Assembly (NCBI RefSeq): GCF_036032445.1
Contig: NZ_CP107932.1
Location: 5,830,501-5,894,500, forward strand
Direction of reading: 5' to 3'
From: Nocardia sp. NBC_00416
GTDB lineage: Bacteria > Actinomycetota > Actinomycetes > Mycobacteriales > Mycobacteriaceae
DNA: 64,000 nucleotides
Part shown: positions 40,458 through 49,203 of the stretch, piece after piece
Layout of the letters: the number at the start of each line of letters is the position of its first letter
Position numbering within the stretch: the stretch's first letter is position 1
Translations under genes and position numbers: made by a program
Notes under the pieces: generated by a model
Seen by the model: the letters and a program-made list of their open reading frames with translations, nothing else
Databases searched by the model: none
What the model was told of the DNA's origin: nothing

Positions 40458-43316
40458 GTGAGTGAGACCGGTGCGGTGGGCAATACGTTCGGACCAGCGG
40501 AAACAGGTACCGGCACCACGGATCCCTTCGATACCGCGGGACTGCGCGCCGCGGTGCTGGCGGCGTGGCGGGATTCGCCGACCCGGTTGCGTGAGGACAC
40601 GGCGACCGAGGCGGATCTGGTGCGGGCCGGCTACCGCGATCGGCTGCTGACCGAATTGGCGCAGAACGCCGCGGACGCGGCGGTGAAGGCCGGGGTGCCG
40701 GGACGGATCACCGTGCGGTGTGCGGGCCGGACCTTGTCGGTGGCCAATACCGGGGCGCCACTGGATGTTTCCGGGGTGCACGCACTGACCGCCCTGCGCG
40801 CGTCCGGAAAATCCGGAGGCGGCGGCGAAACCGGGCGGTTCGGCGTCGGGTTCACCGCGGTGCTGACCGTGAGCGAAGATATCGAGTTCCGTTCGACCAG
40901 CGGGTCTCTGCGTTTCTCCCGGCAACTCACGGCGGCGGCGCTGACCACGGCCGGGGTGGTAGTTCCCGAGACCGGGACCGAGTACGCCCCGCCGATACTG
41001 CGACTGGCCTGGCCGACCGCCGCGCTGCCGTGCGCCGGTGCGGACACCGAGATCGTGCTCACGCTGCGCGACGGGATCGACCCGGCGGCGCTGCTGGAAT
41101 CCATGCGGTCCGAGGCGGCCGATCTGCTGCTGGAGCTGCCGGCCCTGCGTGAGGTCCGGATCGAGGACCATACGGTGCGCTCCGAGACCCGGGAGTCGGG
41201 GCTTCCCGGGGTGAGTGAGCTGTGGATCCGTGGCGCCGGAACCGAGCAGTTGTGGTGGCAGTTCCGGGCCGCGCGGGCGCGCTGGCTTGTCCCGGTACGG
41301 GACGGCGTCGCGGTGCCCGCCGGACCGGATGTGCTGCGCGCGCCGACCCGCTCGGACGAGGAATTGTCCCTGCCGGCGGTCCTCGTCGCCGATATCGCGA
41401 TGCAACCGGATCGCCGCCGCGTGCTACCCGGGGCCCGGCTCGCCGAACTGGCGGCCGGATACGCCGATTTCGCCCGGGCGCTGCCCCCGCGGTCGCGCCT
41501 GGTGCTCGTCCCGGCTCCGGGGTTCGCGCGCAGTGAGACCGACGGCCTGCTGCGGGAGGCGCTGCTGCGTGAACTACGGAACGCCCCGTGGCTGCCGGTG
41601 GTCGCCCCGCCCGCGGACGACACCTCCGGAGTCGCCGGAACGGCGGCTCTCGACCGGGTCGCGGTGCCCACCCGGGCGAGCGTTTTCCCCGACCTCACTC
41701 CCGAACTGGCCGATCTGCTGGGCGGCGTACTCGATCCGCTGGTGTCACCGGATCTGTCCGGGGCGCGGTTCGCCGAGGCGCTGGCGGTCCTGGAGGTCCA
41801 CCGGCTCGGACCGGCGCGGCTGGCCGAGTTGTCCGGCGGTCTGGATCGGTCGCCGTCGTGGTGGTTCGCTCTGTATTCCGCGCTGGAACCGTTCGTCGTC
41901 GACCATCTGGTGGTCGAAGAGCTCGGCGCCCTGGCGGTACCGACGGCCGACGGGCGACTGGTGACCGGCCCGCGCACGGTGGTGCTGGACGACGAACTCG
42001 CGGCCCTGCCCGCGGAGGTGCCCGTGCACTGGGCGCGGCTGGTGCACCCCGCGGCGGCGCATCCGTTGCTGGCCCGGCTCGGCGCGCAGCGGGCGAGTGC
42101 GCCGGACCTGCTGTCGGATCCCGCGCTACAGGCCGAACTGACCGAACACCCGGACGATCCGGAGACGATCGAGGCGGTCCTGCGGCTGGCGGCGCTGGCC
42201 GATTCGGCCGAACTGCCGCCCTGGCTCGGCATGCTCGAACTACCGGAGGGCACCGGCGGCGTGCGGCCGGCGGACGAACTGCTCCTCCCCGACGCTCCGC
42301 TGATCGAACTACTGGTTCCGGATTCGCCGTTCGGGGTCGTCGCCGAGGAGACGGTGGCCGAGTACGGGGCCGCGGCCCTGCGGGCGATCGGGGTCGGCTG
42401 GGATTTCGGACTGGTGGCCGAAAGCGACCCCACCGGTCCCGACCATGATCTCGACGAGGAGGAAACCTGGTGGGCCGGGCTTTCCGACGACCCCGCGGAG
42501 ATGGTCGCGGTACGCGATCTGGACCTGGTGGACGACGCGGCCTGGCCGGAGGCGCTGTGGCGGTTGCTGTCCACGCAACGGACCCGGCCGCTGCTCGGTG
42601 ACACGGCCGGCTACACCGCGTGGTGGCTGCGCCGATACGCGCGGATCGACGGTATCGCGCTGGGCGGCTACCGGCACCCGGCGGACACCGATTTCGCCGG
42701 GCTGCTGCCGGAACTTCCGATCACCGGTTTGTCCCGCGCCGATCTCGACGCGTTGCGCGGCTGTCTGGCCGACGGCGCCGCAATGGATCTCGCGCTCACC
42801 GAAGCTCTCCTGGAAGCTCTGGCCGACAGCGGGAAGACCCCGGCACCCGAAACGGTCTCGCTGGTGCACGCCCGGCTGGGTGCGGCCGTCCCGCGGCTGG
42901 ACCTCACCGCGCTCGACCCGCCGGACCGGGTGCGGGCACTATCCGGTGCGGTGATCGATGCCGGGGACGCGCTGGTGCTGGATCAGCCCTGGTTCGGCCT
43001 GGCCGTGCCACCGGATCGGCTGGTGGTCGCGGATCCGGCGACCGCGCGCGATCTGGCCGTACTGCTGGATCTTCCGCTGGTTTCCGAACAGGTCGACGCG
43101 CAGGTCCAAGGCGACGGGGAAGAAACCGGCTGGGCGGACGAGCCGCTGGGCGTGGTGGTCCGCCGGTTGTTCGCATTGCCTCCGCAGGACGGTCCGCTGA
43201 TCGTGCACGACGAGCTGCGCGTCCGGCTGACGGGTGCGGTCACGCGCACGATCACCGTCCCCTGGTGGCGCGACGGCGCCACGACCCATATTCTGCGGCC
43301 GGGCCGCCCCGACTGA
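40458..43316 (+). CDS. Sacsin N-terminal-like GHKL ATPase protein
   Basis: A 952-residue protein whose first 200 residues form an Hsp90/sacsin-type GHKL ATPase: N-box LLTELAQNAADAA near 60-75, G1-like VANTGAPLDVSG, and lid G2 GRFGVGFTAVLTV near 130. The remaining 750 residues are Leu/Ala/Asp/Glu-rich with no domain I recognise. Such proteins occur widely in actinobacteria with unknown role; a chaperone-like or remodelling role is suggested by the sacsin and Hsp90 relation only. GTG at 40458 (SETGAVGNTFG) is chosen. It is not part of an obvious operon. Confidence 0.82.
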   Translation: MSETGAVGNTFGPAETGTGTTDPFDTAGLRAAVLAAWRDSPTRLREDTATEADLVRAGYRDRLLTELAQNAADAAVKAGVPGRITVRCAGRTLSVANTGAPLDVSGVHALTALRASGKSGGGGETGRFGVGFTAVLTVSEDIEFRSTSGSLRFSRQLTAAALTTAGVVVPETGTEYAPPILRLAWPTAALPCAGADTEIVLTLRDGIDPAALLESMRSEAADLLLELPALREVRIEDHTVRSETRESGLPGVSELWIRGAGTEQLWWQFRAARARWLVPVRDGVAVPAGPDVLRAPTRSDEELSLPAVLVADIAMQPDRRRVLPGARLAELAAGYADFARALPPRSRLVLVPAPGFARSETDGLLREALLRELRNAPWLPVVAPPADDTSGVAGTAALDRVAVPTRASVFPDLTPELADLLGGVLDPLVSPDLSGARFAEALAVLEVHRLGPARLAELSGGLDRSPSWWFALYSALEPFVVDHLVVEELGALAVPTADGRLVTGPRTVVLDDELAALPAEVPVHWARLVHPAAAHPLLARLGAQRASAPDLLSDPALQAELTEHPDDPETIEAVLRLAALADSAELPPWLGMLELPEGTGGVRPADELLLPDAPLIELLVPDSPFGVVAEETVAEYGAAALRAIGVGWDFGLVAESDPTGPDHDLDEEETWWAGLSDDPAEMVAVRDLDLVDDAAWPEALWRLLSTQRTRPLLGDTAGYTAWWLRRYARIDGIALGGYRHPADTDFAGLLPELPITGLSRADLDALRGCLADGAAMDLALTEALLEALADSGKTPAPETVSLVHARLGAAVPRLDLTALDPPDRVRALSGAVIDAGDALVLDQPWFGLAVPPDRLVVADPATARDLAVLLDLPLVSEQVDAQVQGDGEETGWADEPLGVVVRRLFALPPQDGPLIVHDELRVRLTGAVTRTITVPWWRDGATTHILRPGRPD

Positions 43317-43329
43317 CCGCCGCGCCGGT

Positions 43330-43956
43330 CTACTCCGCGTGTCCGGCCAGCGCGTGGGCGAGCAGATCCAGTTGTGTCCGAACGCTTTCGCTGTCGTTGT
43401 CGACCAGCCAGCGCAGTACGATGCCGTCGATCACGCTGAGCGTGAACCGGGAAAGCTGATGCACCGGCACCTTCCAGGTGCTGCCGGTGGCGTCGCGGGC
43501 GTGATCGAGGATATCGGCGACCGTGGAATCGTTGAAGCTGTACTGCTCCCGGGCGATCGCCAGTTTGGCGGGGGTCTGTTCGCCTTCGCGCAGCGCGTAG
43601 GTGGTGGTCTCGTAGGTGAGCAGCTGGCGTTCGGGGGTGGCCTCGATGTTCAGCCACATCAGTTCCAGCCCGGAGCGCAGCAGATCGCGCAGAGCCGTAT
43701 TGCCGCTGCCCGCTTCCTGCCAGACCGATTCGTTGGCGTCCACCGAATCGCGCAGCTCCATCGATAGCGCCTTGACCAACTCGGTCATCAGCGCGTCCTT
43801 GTTCTCGAAGCAGTAGTGCACCACGCCTAGTGAGACGCCCGCGGCTTGGGCGACATCGCGGGTGGTCACCCCCGCGACTCCCTTTTTCTCGGCAAGGCCG
43901 ATCGCGGCCTCGATAAGGTGGGCCCGTCGTTCTTCGACGCTCAATCGGGTGGACAC
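43330..43956 (-). CDS. TetR-family transcriptional regulator
   Basis: A 208-residue repressor. The DNA-binding part (about 5-55) holds EERRAHLIEAAIGLAEKKG, TTRDVAQAAGVSLGVVHYCF and ENKDALMTEL. The C-terminal domain contains WLNIEATPERQLLTYETTTYA and looks like the BetI-like/TetR_C_6 group. GTG at 43956 was chosen to give the usual N-terminal spacing; the frame is open to 44016. It is convergent with the sacsin-like gene and follows the DUF2530 gene on the same strand. The target genes are unknown. Confidence 0.85.
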   Translation of the reverse strand: MSTRLSVEERRAHLIEAAIGLAEKKGVAGVTTRDVAQAAGVSLGVVHYCFENKDALMTELVKALSMELRDSVDANESVWQEAGSGNTALRDLLRSGLELMWLNIEATPERQLLTYETTTYALREGEQTPAKLAIAREQYSFNDSTVADILDHARDATGSTWKVPVHQLSRFTLSVIDGIVLRWLVDNDSESVRTQLDLLAHALAGHAE

Positions 43957-44071
43957 CTGAGCGAGTTTGGCCTGATGGACTCGAACAGTCAATTCCCGGC
44001 GGCGGCCGCTGAGCACCCGGGCGCCCCGCTGGCCCGCGGCCCCGCTGCCTCGGACTATTCGGGTCCGCCGG

Positions 44072-44311
44072 TCACAGTCCGGTCTGGGCGCCCTTATCGC
44101 CGCGGCGCGCGCCGCGGCGCTGCACGGCGAAGATCAGGTAACCGAGCAGGCCGACCGCCAGACCCATCAGGCAGATCGGGCGCGCGGATTCCCAGCGATG
44201 CCCGCTGAGCCAGACCACGGCGGTGGCGACGGCGAACAGCGCGCAGCCGACGGCCAGGACCGGACGAGGGTCGGTCAGCCGTGCCGGGAACTGCGGGAGC
44301 TGCGCGTTCAT
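44072..44311 (-). CDS. DUF2530 small membrane protein
   Basis: A 79-residue protein: PARLTDPRPVLAVG before the first membrane helix, then a second helix near 48-65 and a basic tail. The LTDPRPVL motif is the hallmark of DUF2530, and M. tuberculosis Rv0879c sits at the same place. Function unknown. It is divergent from the marR gene. Confidence 0.82.
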   Translation of the reverse strand: MNAQLPQFPARLTDPRPVLAVGCALFAVATAVVWLSGHRWESARPICLMGLAVGLLGYLIFAVQRRGARRGDKGAQTGL

Positions 44312-44359
44312 TCGATCAGGATAACCGCTGTACGCGCGCCGATCCGACGTGTGTCACGT

Positions 44360-44809
44360 ATGGTTCACATTGTGAATACCCACTCGGATGTGCGGGCGTT
44401 GGCCAGCGACCTCTCGCTGGCGGTGGTGCGCTTGACGCGGCATCTGCGGGGGCGGCGCGGGGAATCGCAGATATCGCTCACCCAGCTCTCGGTCCTGGCC
44501 ACGCTGGGCAACGAGGGCGCGATGACGCCCGGTGCGCTGGCGGCCAAAGAGCGGGTGCAGCCCCCGTCGATGACCCGGGTGATCGCCTCGCTCACCGATC
44601 TCGGTCTGGTGGCGCGTAATCCGCATCCGACCGACGGCCGGCAGATCATCGTTTCGCTGTCCCCGGCAGGTCACGCACTGCTGGCCGACGAGCGCAGCGC
44701 GCGGGAAGCCTGGATGAGCGCACAGCTCGCGGGCCTGGCGCCCGACCAGCTCGAGGTGCTCGAGCGTGCGGTGGCCATCATGAACCAGGTCGTCGCCGAC
44801 TCGGAGTGA
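44360..44809 (+). CDS. MarR-family regulator (Rv0880-like)
   Basis: A winged-helix regulator of 149 residues with LTQLSVLATLGNEGAMTPGALA and RVQPPSMTRVIASLTDLGLV forming the DNA-binding helices, and the wing NPHPTDGRQIIVSLSPAG. Sequence and place match M. tuberculosis Rv0880. ATG at 44360 is used; a GTG at 44372 (NTHSDVRALASDL) is equally possible and would suit a leaderless message with TATGGT as -10. A palindrome TTCACA-T-TGTGAA overlaps the start region, consistent with autoregulation. Confidence 0.88.
   Translation: MVHIVNTHSDVRALASDLSLAVVRLTRHLRGRRGESQISLTQLSVLATLGNEGAMTPGALAAKERVQPPSMTRVIASLTDLGLVARNPHPTDGRQIIVSLSPAGHALLADERSAREAWMSAQLAGLAPDQLEVLERAVAIMNQVVADSE
44364..44376 (+). promoter_or_regulatory. 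Palindrome over the marR start, putative operator
   Basis: TTCACA-T-TGTGAA is perfectly symmetric and lies between the two possible start codons, where a MarR dimer would block its own promoter. Assignment to this regulator is inference. Confidence 0.5.
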
Positions 44810-44846
44810 ACGCGCGGCCGCTCCGGTCGCGTCGCGGATCGGTGCG

Positions 44847-45254
44847 TCAGCGGTAGCTCGCCGCGAAAGGTTGGTCGCTGTCCACGATTTCGCGACCCAG
44901 CGGGAAGAGCGCGAGCGGGATCAGTTTGAGATTGGCCCACGCGAACGGGATCCCGATGATCGTGCAGGCCAGCACGATGCTGGTGCCGAGATGACCCAAT
45001 GCCAGCCACCAGCCCGCCACCACGAACCAGATGATGTTGCCCAGCAGCGCGCCGGCGCCGGCGCCCGGCTTCTCGACGGTGGTGCGGCCGAACGGCCACA
45101 GCATGTAGACACCGTTGCGCAGCGCGGCGATCCCGAACGGGATCGTGATGATGAGAACGAAGCAGATCAGCGCGGCTACGAAATATCCCAGCGCCATCCA
45201 GAACCCTGCGAAGATCAGCCACAGGATATTGAGCAAGAGCTGGATCGGCTTCAT
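44847..45254 (-). CDS. YccF-domain membrane protein
   Basis: A 135-residue inner-membrane protein with two YccF repeats, each a hydrophobic helix pair followed by an FGIAALRN or FAWANLKL motif (TIPFGIAALRNGVYMLWPFG and IIGIPFAWANLKLIPLALFP). Rv0870c of M. tuberculosis is of this type. Function is unknown. ATG at 45254 is preceded almost immediately by GGAGG, which is unusually close, so the start is slightly uncertain. It is divergent from the methyltransferase gene. Confidence 0.88.
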   Translation of the reverse strand: MKPIQLLLNILWLIFAGFWMALGYFVAALICFVLIITIPFGIAALRNGVYMLWPFGRTTVEKPGAGAGALLGNIIWFVVAGWWLALGHLGTSIVLACTIIGIPFAWANLKLIPLALFPLGREIVDSDQPFAASYR

Positions 45255-45322
45255 ACCTCCAGCATGCCCGAGCGCGGTCCCGGGCGCACCCACAGAGGAG
45301 GGTCCGGCGCGGTGTTGGCAGG

Positions 45323-46135
45323 ATGGGCGCCGTGGCCGTGGTGCTCGAAGTGGACAGTGTCGGTGATCCGCGGGTCGACGATTTCCGGGATCTGAAGGCG
45401 GCGGACCGCAGACCCGACCGTCCCGGCGGGAAGGGTCTGGTCATCGCGGAGGGAACCGTGGTGGTGCGCCGGATGCTGGATTCGCCGTTCCGCCCGCACG
45501 CCCTGCTCGGGGTGGACAAGCGGTGGCGGGAACTCGCCCCCGAGCTCGGCGGCCTGGACATCCCGTTCTACCGGGCCTCGGCCGAGGTGATGGCCGAGGT
45601 CGTCGGTTTCCACTTGAACCGCGGTGTGCTGGCGGTGGCGTACCGCCCACCCGAACGTGATTTCGACGAGGTCGTCGCGCACGCCGCGACGGTGGCGGTC
45701 CTCGAGGGGGTCAACGATCACGAGAACCTGGGGGCGATGTTCCGCAACGCGGCCGGTCTGGGGGTCGACGCGGTGCTCTTCGGCGACCGCTGCGCCGATC
45801 CGCTGTACCGTCGGTCCGTGCGGGTTTCGATGGGTCATGTGCTGCGGGTGCCGTTCGCCCGGGTGCCGGAGTGGCCGGCCGGGCTCGACCGTTTGCGGCG
45901 GCGCGGTTTCCAGGTGATCGCCCTGAGTCCCGATCCCGCGGCGCCCACGCTGGCCGCCGCGCTGACCGGTGACCGGGTCGCCCTGCTGCTCGGCGCCGAA
46001 GGGCCAGGCCTCACCGAGGAGACCATGGCCGCGGCGGATGTGCGGGCGCGGATCCCGATGTCGGCGGGCACCGATTCGCTGAATGTGGCGACCGCCGCGG
46101 CGATGGCCTTCTACGAACGGGTGCGGGCGTCGTGA
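45323..46135 (+). CDS. TrmH/SpoU-family RNA methyltransferase (Rv0881-like)
   Basis: A 270-residue SAM-dependent RNA 2'-O-methyltransferase of the SPOUT class. An N-terminal substrate-binding domain (KGLVIAEGTVVVRRMLDSPF) precedes the knotted catalytic domain with motif 1 NDHENLGAMFRNAAGLG, motif 2 ALLLGAEGPGL and motif 3 IPMSAGTDSLNVATAAAMAFYE. The RNA target (rRNA or tRNA) cannot be told. Its stop codon overlaps the DUF2537 start (GTGA). Confidence 0.92.
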   Translation: MGAVAVVLEVDSVGDPRVDDFRDLKAADRRPDRPGGKGLVIAEGTVVVRRMLDSPFRPHALLGVDKRWRELAPELGGLDIPFYRASAEVMAEVVGFHLNRGVLAVAYRPPERDFDEVVAHAATVAVLEGVNDHENLGAMFRNAAGLGVDAVLFGDRCADPLYRRSVRVSMGHVLRVPFARVPEWPAGLDRLRRRGFQVIALSPDPAAPTLAAALTGDRVALLLGAEGPGLTEETMAAADVRARIPMSAGTDSLNVATAAAMAFYERVRAS

Positions 46136-46440
46136 CCCCGGCACTGGACCGGTCCGGTTCCGGCAGGACATCCTGCCCGCCCGCCGAGCCCACACCGTGG
46201 GCGGCGGGCATCACCGTAGCGGCTCTGGTAGCGGCGCTCACCACGGTCGGCGTCTACGCGTTCGGGGCCGCGCTGACCCAGGTCCACCCGCTGCTGTCGC
46301 TGGCGGTGAACCTCGTCGCGGTGGGAGGTGTCGCGCCGACGGTATGGCGCTGGCGTACCCGTCCGGTGACCCGCTGGGTGCTCGCCGGGGCGAGTGCCGG
46401 GGTGGTACTCGCCTGGATCGGGTTGCTGTTCACCGCGTGA
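46132..46440 (+). CDS. DUF2537 membrane protein
   Basis: A 102-residue protein with three membrane helices (from WAAGITVAALVAALTTVGVY) separated by short loops including WRWRTRPVTRWV. It resembles DUF2537 and Rv0882, and overlaps the methyltransferase gene by four bases, so they are translated together. Function unknown. Confidence 0.78.
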   Translation: MTPALDRSGSGRTSCPPAEPTPWAAGITVAALVAALTTVGVYAFGAALTQVHPLLSLAVNLVAVGGVAPTVWRWRTRPVTRWVLAGASAGVVLAWIGLLFTA

Positions 46441-46460
46441 ACCGGCGGCCTCGGCGTGGC

Positions 46461-47258
46461 CTAGAGTTCGGCGCTCAGGGCGGTCGTGTCGTGGCCGCGC
46501 AGCCAGGACAGCAGACCTTTGCGCTCGTGTGCGACCCGGTTCGGCGGTGGCGGCGGCGCCGAATCCTCGTCGGCATGCCCGCTGGGATACAGCCGGAAAC
46601 CACAGACCCGGATGTCCTTCGGTGTGATCGGGCGCGTCTCCTCGCCGAAGCCGTCCAGTTCCGCCGTATCGCTCGCGGCGGCCACGGCTTCCGGGAAGTA
46701 CTGGAAACCCACCCATTCCCGATTGGCCGTATCCGCGAAACCCGGCGGGTCGAAAGGCAGGACCAGTGGATCCGCCAGTTCGCCGACGCGCCACAGAATC
46801 GGATGCTCACCCGCCCAGTGCGGCCGCTCCCAGGGATGTGGCAGACCCTGATCCTGCAGAATGTTCAGCCGGGTGGAACTGAACGCCCGGCGCAGTTCGC
46901 CGCGTTCCCAGTGCGCGAACGAACCCCAGCCGTATTCGAGATCGAAGGCCACCAGATAGGTGTGCTCTTCGGCGAGCGGCCGCACCAGCAGATCCGGGAT
47001 GGCGGTCGGCTGGACCCGCGCCGCGTAGGAACTGCACAGCAGGGTGAGTCCGGGGAAACAGCCGATATAGAGCTCATCGGATTCCGGGCCTTCGACATCG
47101 CCGAGCGTGCGGGCGACCGTCGGCTCCACCTCGAGGTCCGGATGGAGTTGCCTGGCCAGCGCGTAGGCCGCGGCCGGATCCGGGTCGGGATCGGCGCGCA
47201 GGACAGCGAGCGGGTCGGGGGTATCGACGTACCACACCGATGAAACCTTGGACAGCAT
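46461..47258 (-). CDS. Conserved actinobacterial protein (DUF6928-like), function unknown
   Basis: A 265-residue soluble protein with SSVWYVDTPDPLAVLR at the start, GCFPGLTLLCSS near 67, and DLEYGWGSFAHWERGELRRAFS in the middle. Aromatic-rich blocks and HPILWRVGELADPLVLPFDP suggest a compact fold. I recall such proteins as DUF6928 in actinobacteria, but I am not certain of the number. It follows sepH on the same strand after 175 bases. Confidence 0.65.
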   Translation of the reverse strand: MLSKVSSVWYVDTPDPLAVLRADPDPDPAAAYALARQLHPDLEVEPTVARTLGDVEGPESDELYIGCFPGLTLLCSSYAARVQPTAIPDLLVRPLAEEHTYLVAFDLEYGWGSFAHWERGELRRAFSSTRLNILQDQGLPHPWERPHWAGEHPILWRVGELADPLVLPFDPPGFADTANREWVGFQYFPEAVAAASDTAELDGFGEETRPITPKDIRVCGFRLYPSGHADEDSAPPPPPNRVAHERKGLLSWLRGHDTTALSAEL

Positions 47259-47433
47259 CGGTCCACCTCCGATAGCGCACGAAACCAGGTCGCGAACTTC
47301 TCGGCGCGCACCGTTGCTGTCGTCGTCCGGACAGGGCCGGAGTCATCGGACCGCGTCGCCGTACTGGGGAATTTACTAGGCGAATCAGGTGATTCCGGCG
47401 GTTGCGCGGGGTAACACGCCGGGCCGACCGGCG

Positions 47434-48969
47434 TCAGTTACCCGAACTCCGGACACCGAGCAGCACGTCTTCCCAGGAAGGCATCGGCGCCTTGCCGCGC
47501 TTGGTCCGGCCGGTCGATTTCGTGGCTTTCGCCGGTGCCTTCTTGGCCGCCGGCTTCGCCGCGGGCGCGGTGGCGGGCTCGGGAGCCTCGGCTTCCGGTT
47601 GCGCGGCGGGCTGTTCCGCGGGGGTCTCGGCCTCCGCCGGGGCCGGAGGGGCCACGGGCGCGGCGACGATCGGCGCGGCAGGGGATTCGGCCGGTGCCGC
47701 GGCAGCTTCGGGCGCGGTCTCACCAACTGGCGCGGCGGCCTCGGCGGTGACGGCCCGGGGCTGGTCGTGCTGAGCCTGGGCCGCGATCGGCGCCGCTGCG
47801 GGAGCAGGCTCGGGCGGGGCTACCGCGGCCGGAGCGGGTTCGGCCGCAGCGGGTACGGCCTGCGGAACCGCGACCTGCGGAACCGCCGCGCCGGATTCGG
47901 CAGGGGTGGGCGGCACTTCCGGCACCTGGGCGGGTTCCTGGGGCTGCGGCGCGGTGGGTGTCTGCGCGGCAGCGGGAGCTGGGTGGGCGACCGGCGGCCG
48001 AGCCGGTTCCGGTGCGACCGGATGGGTTTCGACCGGCGGCCGGTAGGTTTCCGCAGGGGGGCGGTAGGTTTCCGCCGGCGGCCGGTAGGTCTCGGCAGGG
48101 GGGCGGTAGGTTTCCGCCGGCGGCCGGTAGGTCTCGGCAGGGGCGCTCGCCGTAGCTGCCCCCGGGGGCAGCGCGGCGGCGCCGTTGGGTCGGCTGCCGC
48201 CGGGGGAGAGTGGAGTAGGGGTGGCGGGCAGCGGTGTCGTGCCGCCGGCGGCGATCGCGTGCTGGCCGTAGTAGTCGTCCACCGCGGCCGGCCGGGCGGG
48301 TTCACGCCGGGGTTCGGCCACCGGCTCGGGGGCGGCCGGGGCTTCCGATTCGACCGGCAGGATCGAAGCGAGTCCGCGTAGCGCGCGTCCGAAATCGGGA
48401 TCGATGAGATCGGTGGCGGGGTCGTCGAGCGGGGATACGCTGCCGCCGTGCGCGTCCGGCTGGTAACGCCAGTGCGCGGCGATCTCCGAACGGCCGTTCT
48501 GCCACTGCAATTGGGCGACCCAGAAGCCCTTCTCGTCCTTCCAGGCATCCCATTCGGCATTGTCGAGGGTATGGCCGCGCGCGGTGAAGGCGGCGGTCAC
48601 CACATCGATCAGGATCTCGACGGCCGGGCCGTCCGGCCGGATCGGATGCGCTTTCTGCGCCAGTTCGGCGGCGCGCGCCCGTTCCAGGAGCACCGGATAG
48701 GCGAACCGCTCCACGCGGCTCGTCGGCATACCGGATTCTTGCGTCACCTGTTCCACGGACGCGCCGGCGCGGATTCGAGCCTGGATATCGCGAGGACGCA
48801 TAGTTGCTTCCATTTCGATCTCGATCTGGCCGAATCGGGCAAGGTCGCCGCGGGCCGCGGCACGGAGTTTGTCGTCGGCGGGAAGCCGGAATTTCTGGCC
48901 ACTTTCAGTGTCGACGCACACGATATGAGCGGAGTCGGGCGTCACCCCGATCACTCGAAGTTCACGCAC
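47434..48969 (-). CDS. sepH: Cell-division protein SepH
   Basis: FtsZ-assembly factor of actinobacteria, 511 residues. The conserved DUF3071 domain (1-165) begins with VRELRVIGVTPDSAHIVC and contains the helix-turn-helix-like MRPRDIQARIRAGASVEQV and SRVERFAYPVLLER. It is followed by WDAWKDEKGFWVAQLQWQNG, then a very long Ala/Pro-rich linker with five AETYRPP repeats, and a short basic C-terminus ending in the conserved VPSWEDVLLGV-like motif (MPSWEDVLLGVRSSG). GTG at 48969 has AAGGAGG 5 bases upstream, a strong site. Matches Rv0883c in place beside serC. Confidence 0.92.
   Translation of the reverse strand: MRELRVIGVTPDSAHIVCVDTESGQKFRLPADDKLRAAARGDLARFGQIEIEMEATMRPRDIQARIRAGASVEQVTQESGMPTSRVERFAYPVLLERARAAELAQKAHPIRPDGPAVEILIDVVTAAFTARGHTLDNAEWDAWKDEKGFWVAQLQWQNGRSEIAAHWRYQPDAHGGSVSPLDDPATDLIDPDFGRALRGLASILPVESEAPAAPEPVAEPRREPARPAAVDDYYGQHAIAAGGTTPLPATPTPLSPGGSRPNGAAALPPGAATASAPAETYRPPAETYRPPAETYRPPAETYRPPAETYRPPVETHPVAPEPARPPVAHPAPAAAQTPTAPQPQEPAQVPEVPPTPAESGAAVPQVAVPQAVPAAAEPAPAAVAPPEPAPAAAPIAAQAQHDQPRAVTAEAAAPVGETAPEAAAAPAESPAAPIVAAPVAPPAPAEAETPAEQPAAQPEAEAPEPATAPAAKPAAKKAPAKATKSTGRTKRGKAPMPSWEDVLLGVRSSGN
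48061..48144 (-). repeat. 42-bp tandem duplication within sepH
   Basis: Two copies of a 42-base unit (48061-48102 and 48103-48144) differ at one base. Each is itself two diverged 21-base units coding for AETYRPP. Together with flanking copies the protein has five AETYRPP repeats. The near identity at DNA level points to recent expansion. Confidence 0.9.
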
Positions 48970-49150
48970 CGTTACCTCCTTATCGCGTCGCTCGCGATAC
49001 CGCCCACGTTCTGGAACAGTAGTGCACTTCTGGGATTCGTGTGGCAAGACACGCGGCACCGAAATGTACCCTGTGGCCGTCGTCTACCGCTAATCTTCTC
49101 TATTCCCTTGTGTATCAAGTTGATTCCCCGCAGGGGTCTTATAACACCGG

Positions 49151-49183
49151 CGGGCCCGCCGCGCAACACGCGCGACGGGCCCG
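49151..49183 (-). terminator. GC-rich hairpin after serC
   Basis: CGGGCCCG-CCGCGC pairs with GCGCG-CGGGCCCG around a short loop, with one mismatch. It starts 20 bases after the serC stop on the minus strand. No T-tract. Confidence 0.6.
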
Positions 49184-49203
49184 AACTCGCAGGTGAACTC
49201 GGA

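Noticed and set aside
39660..41405. 581-codon minus-strand open frame
   Set aside because: Opposite to DUF3027 and sacsin-like genes with low-complexity Arg/Pro content; no homology signs.
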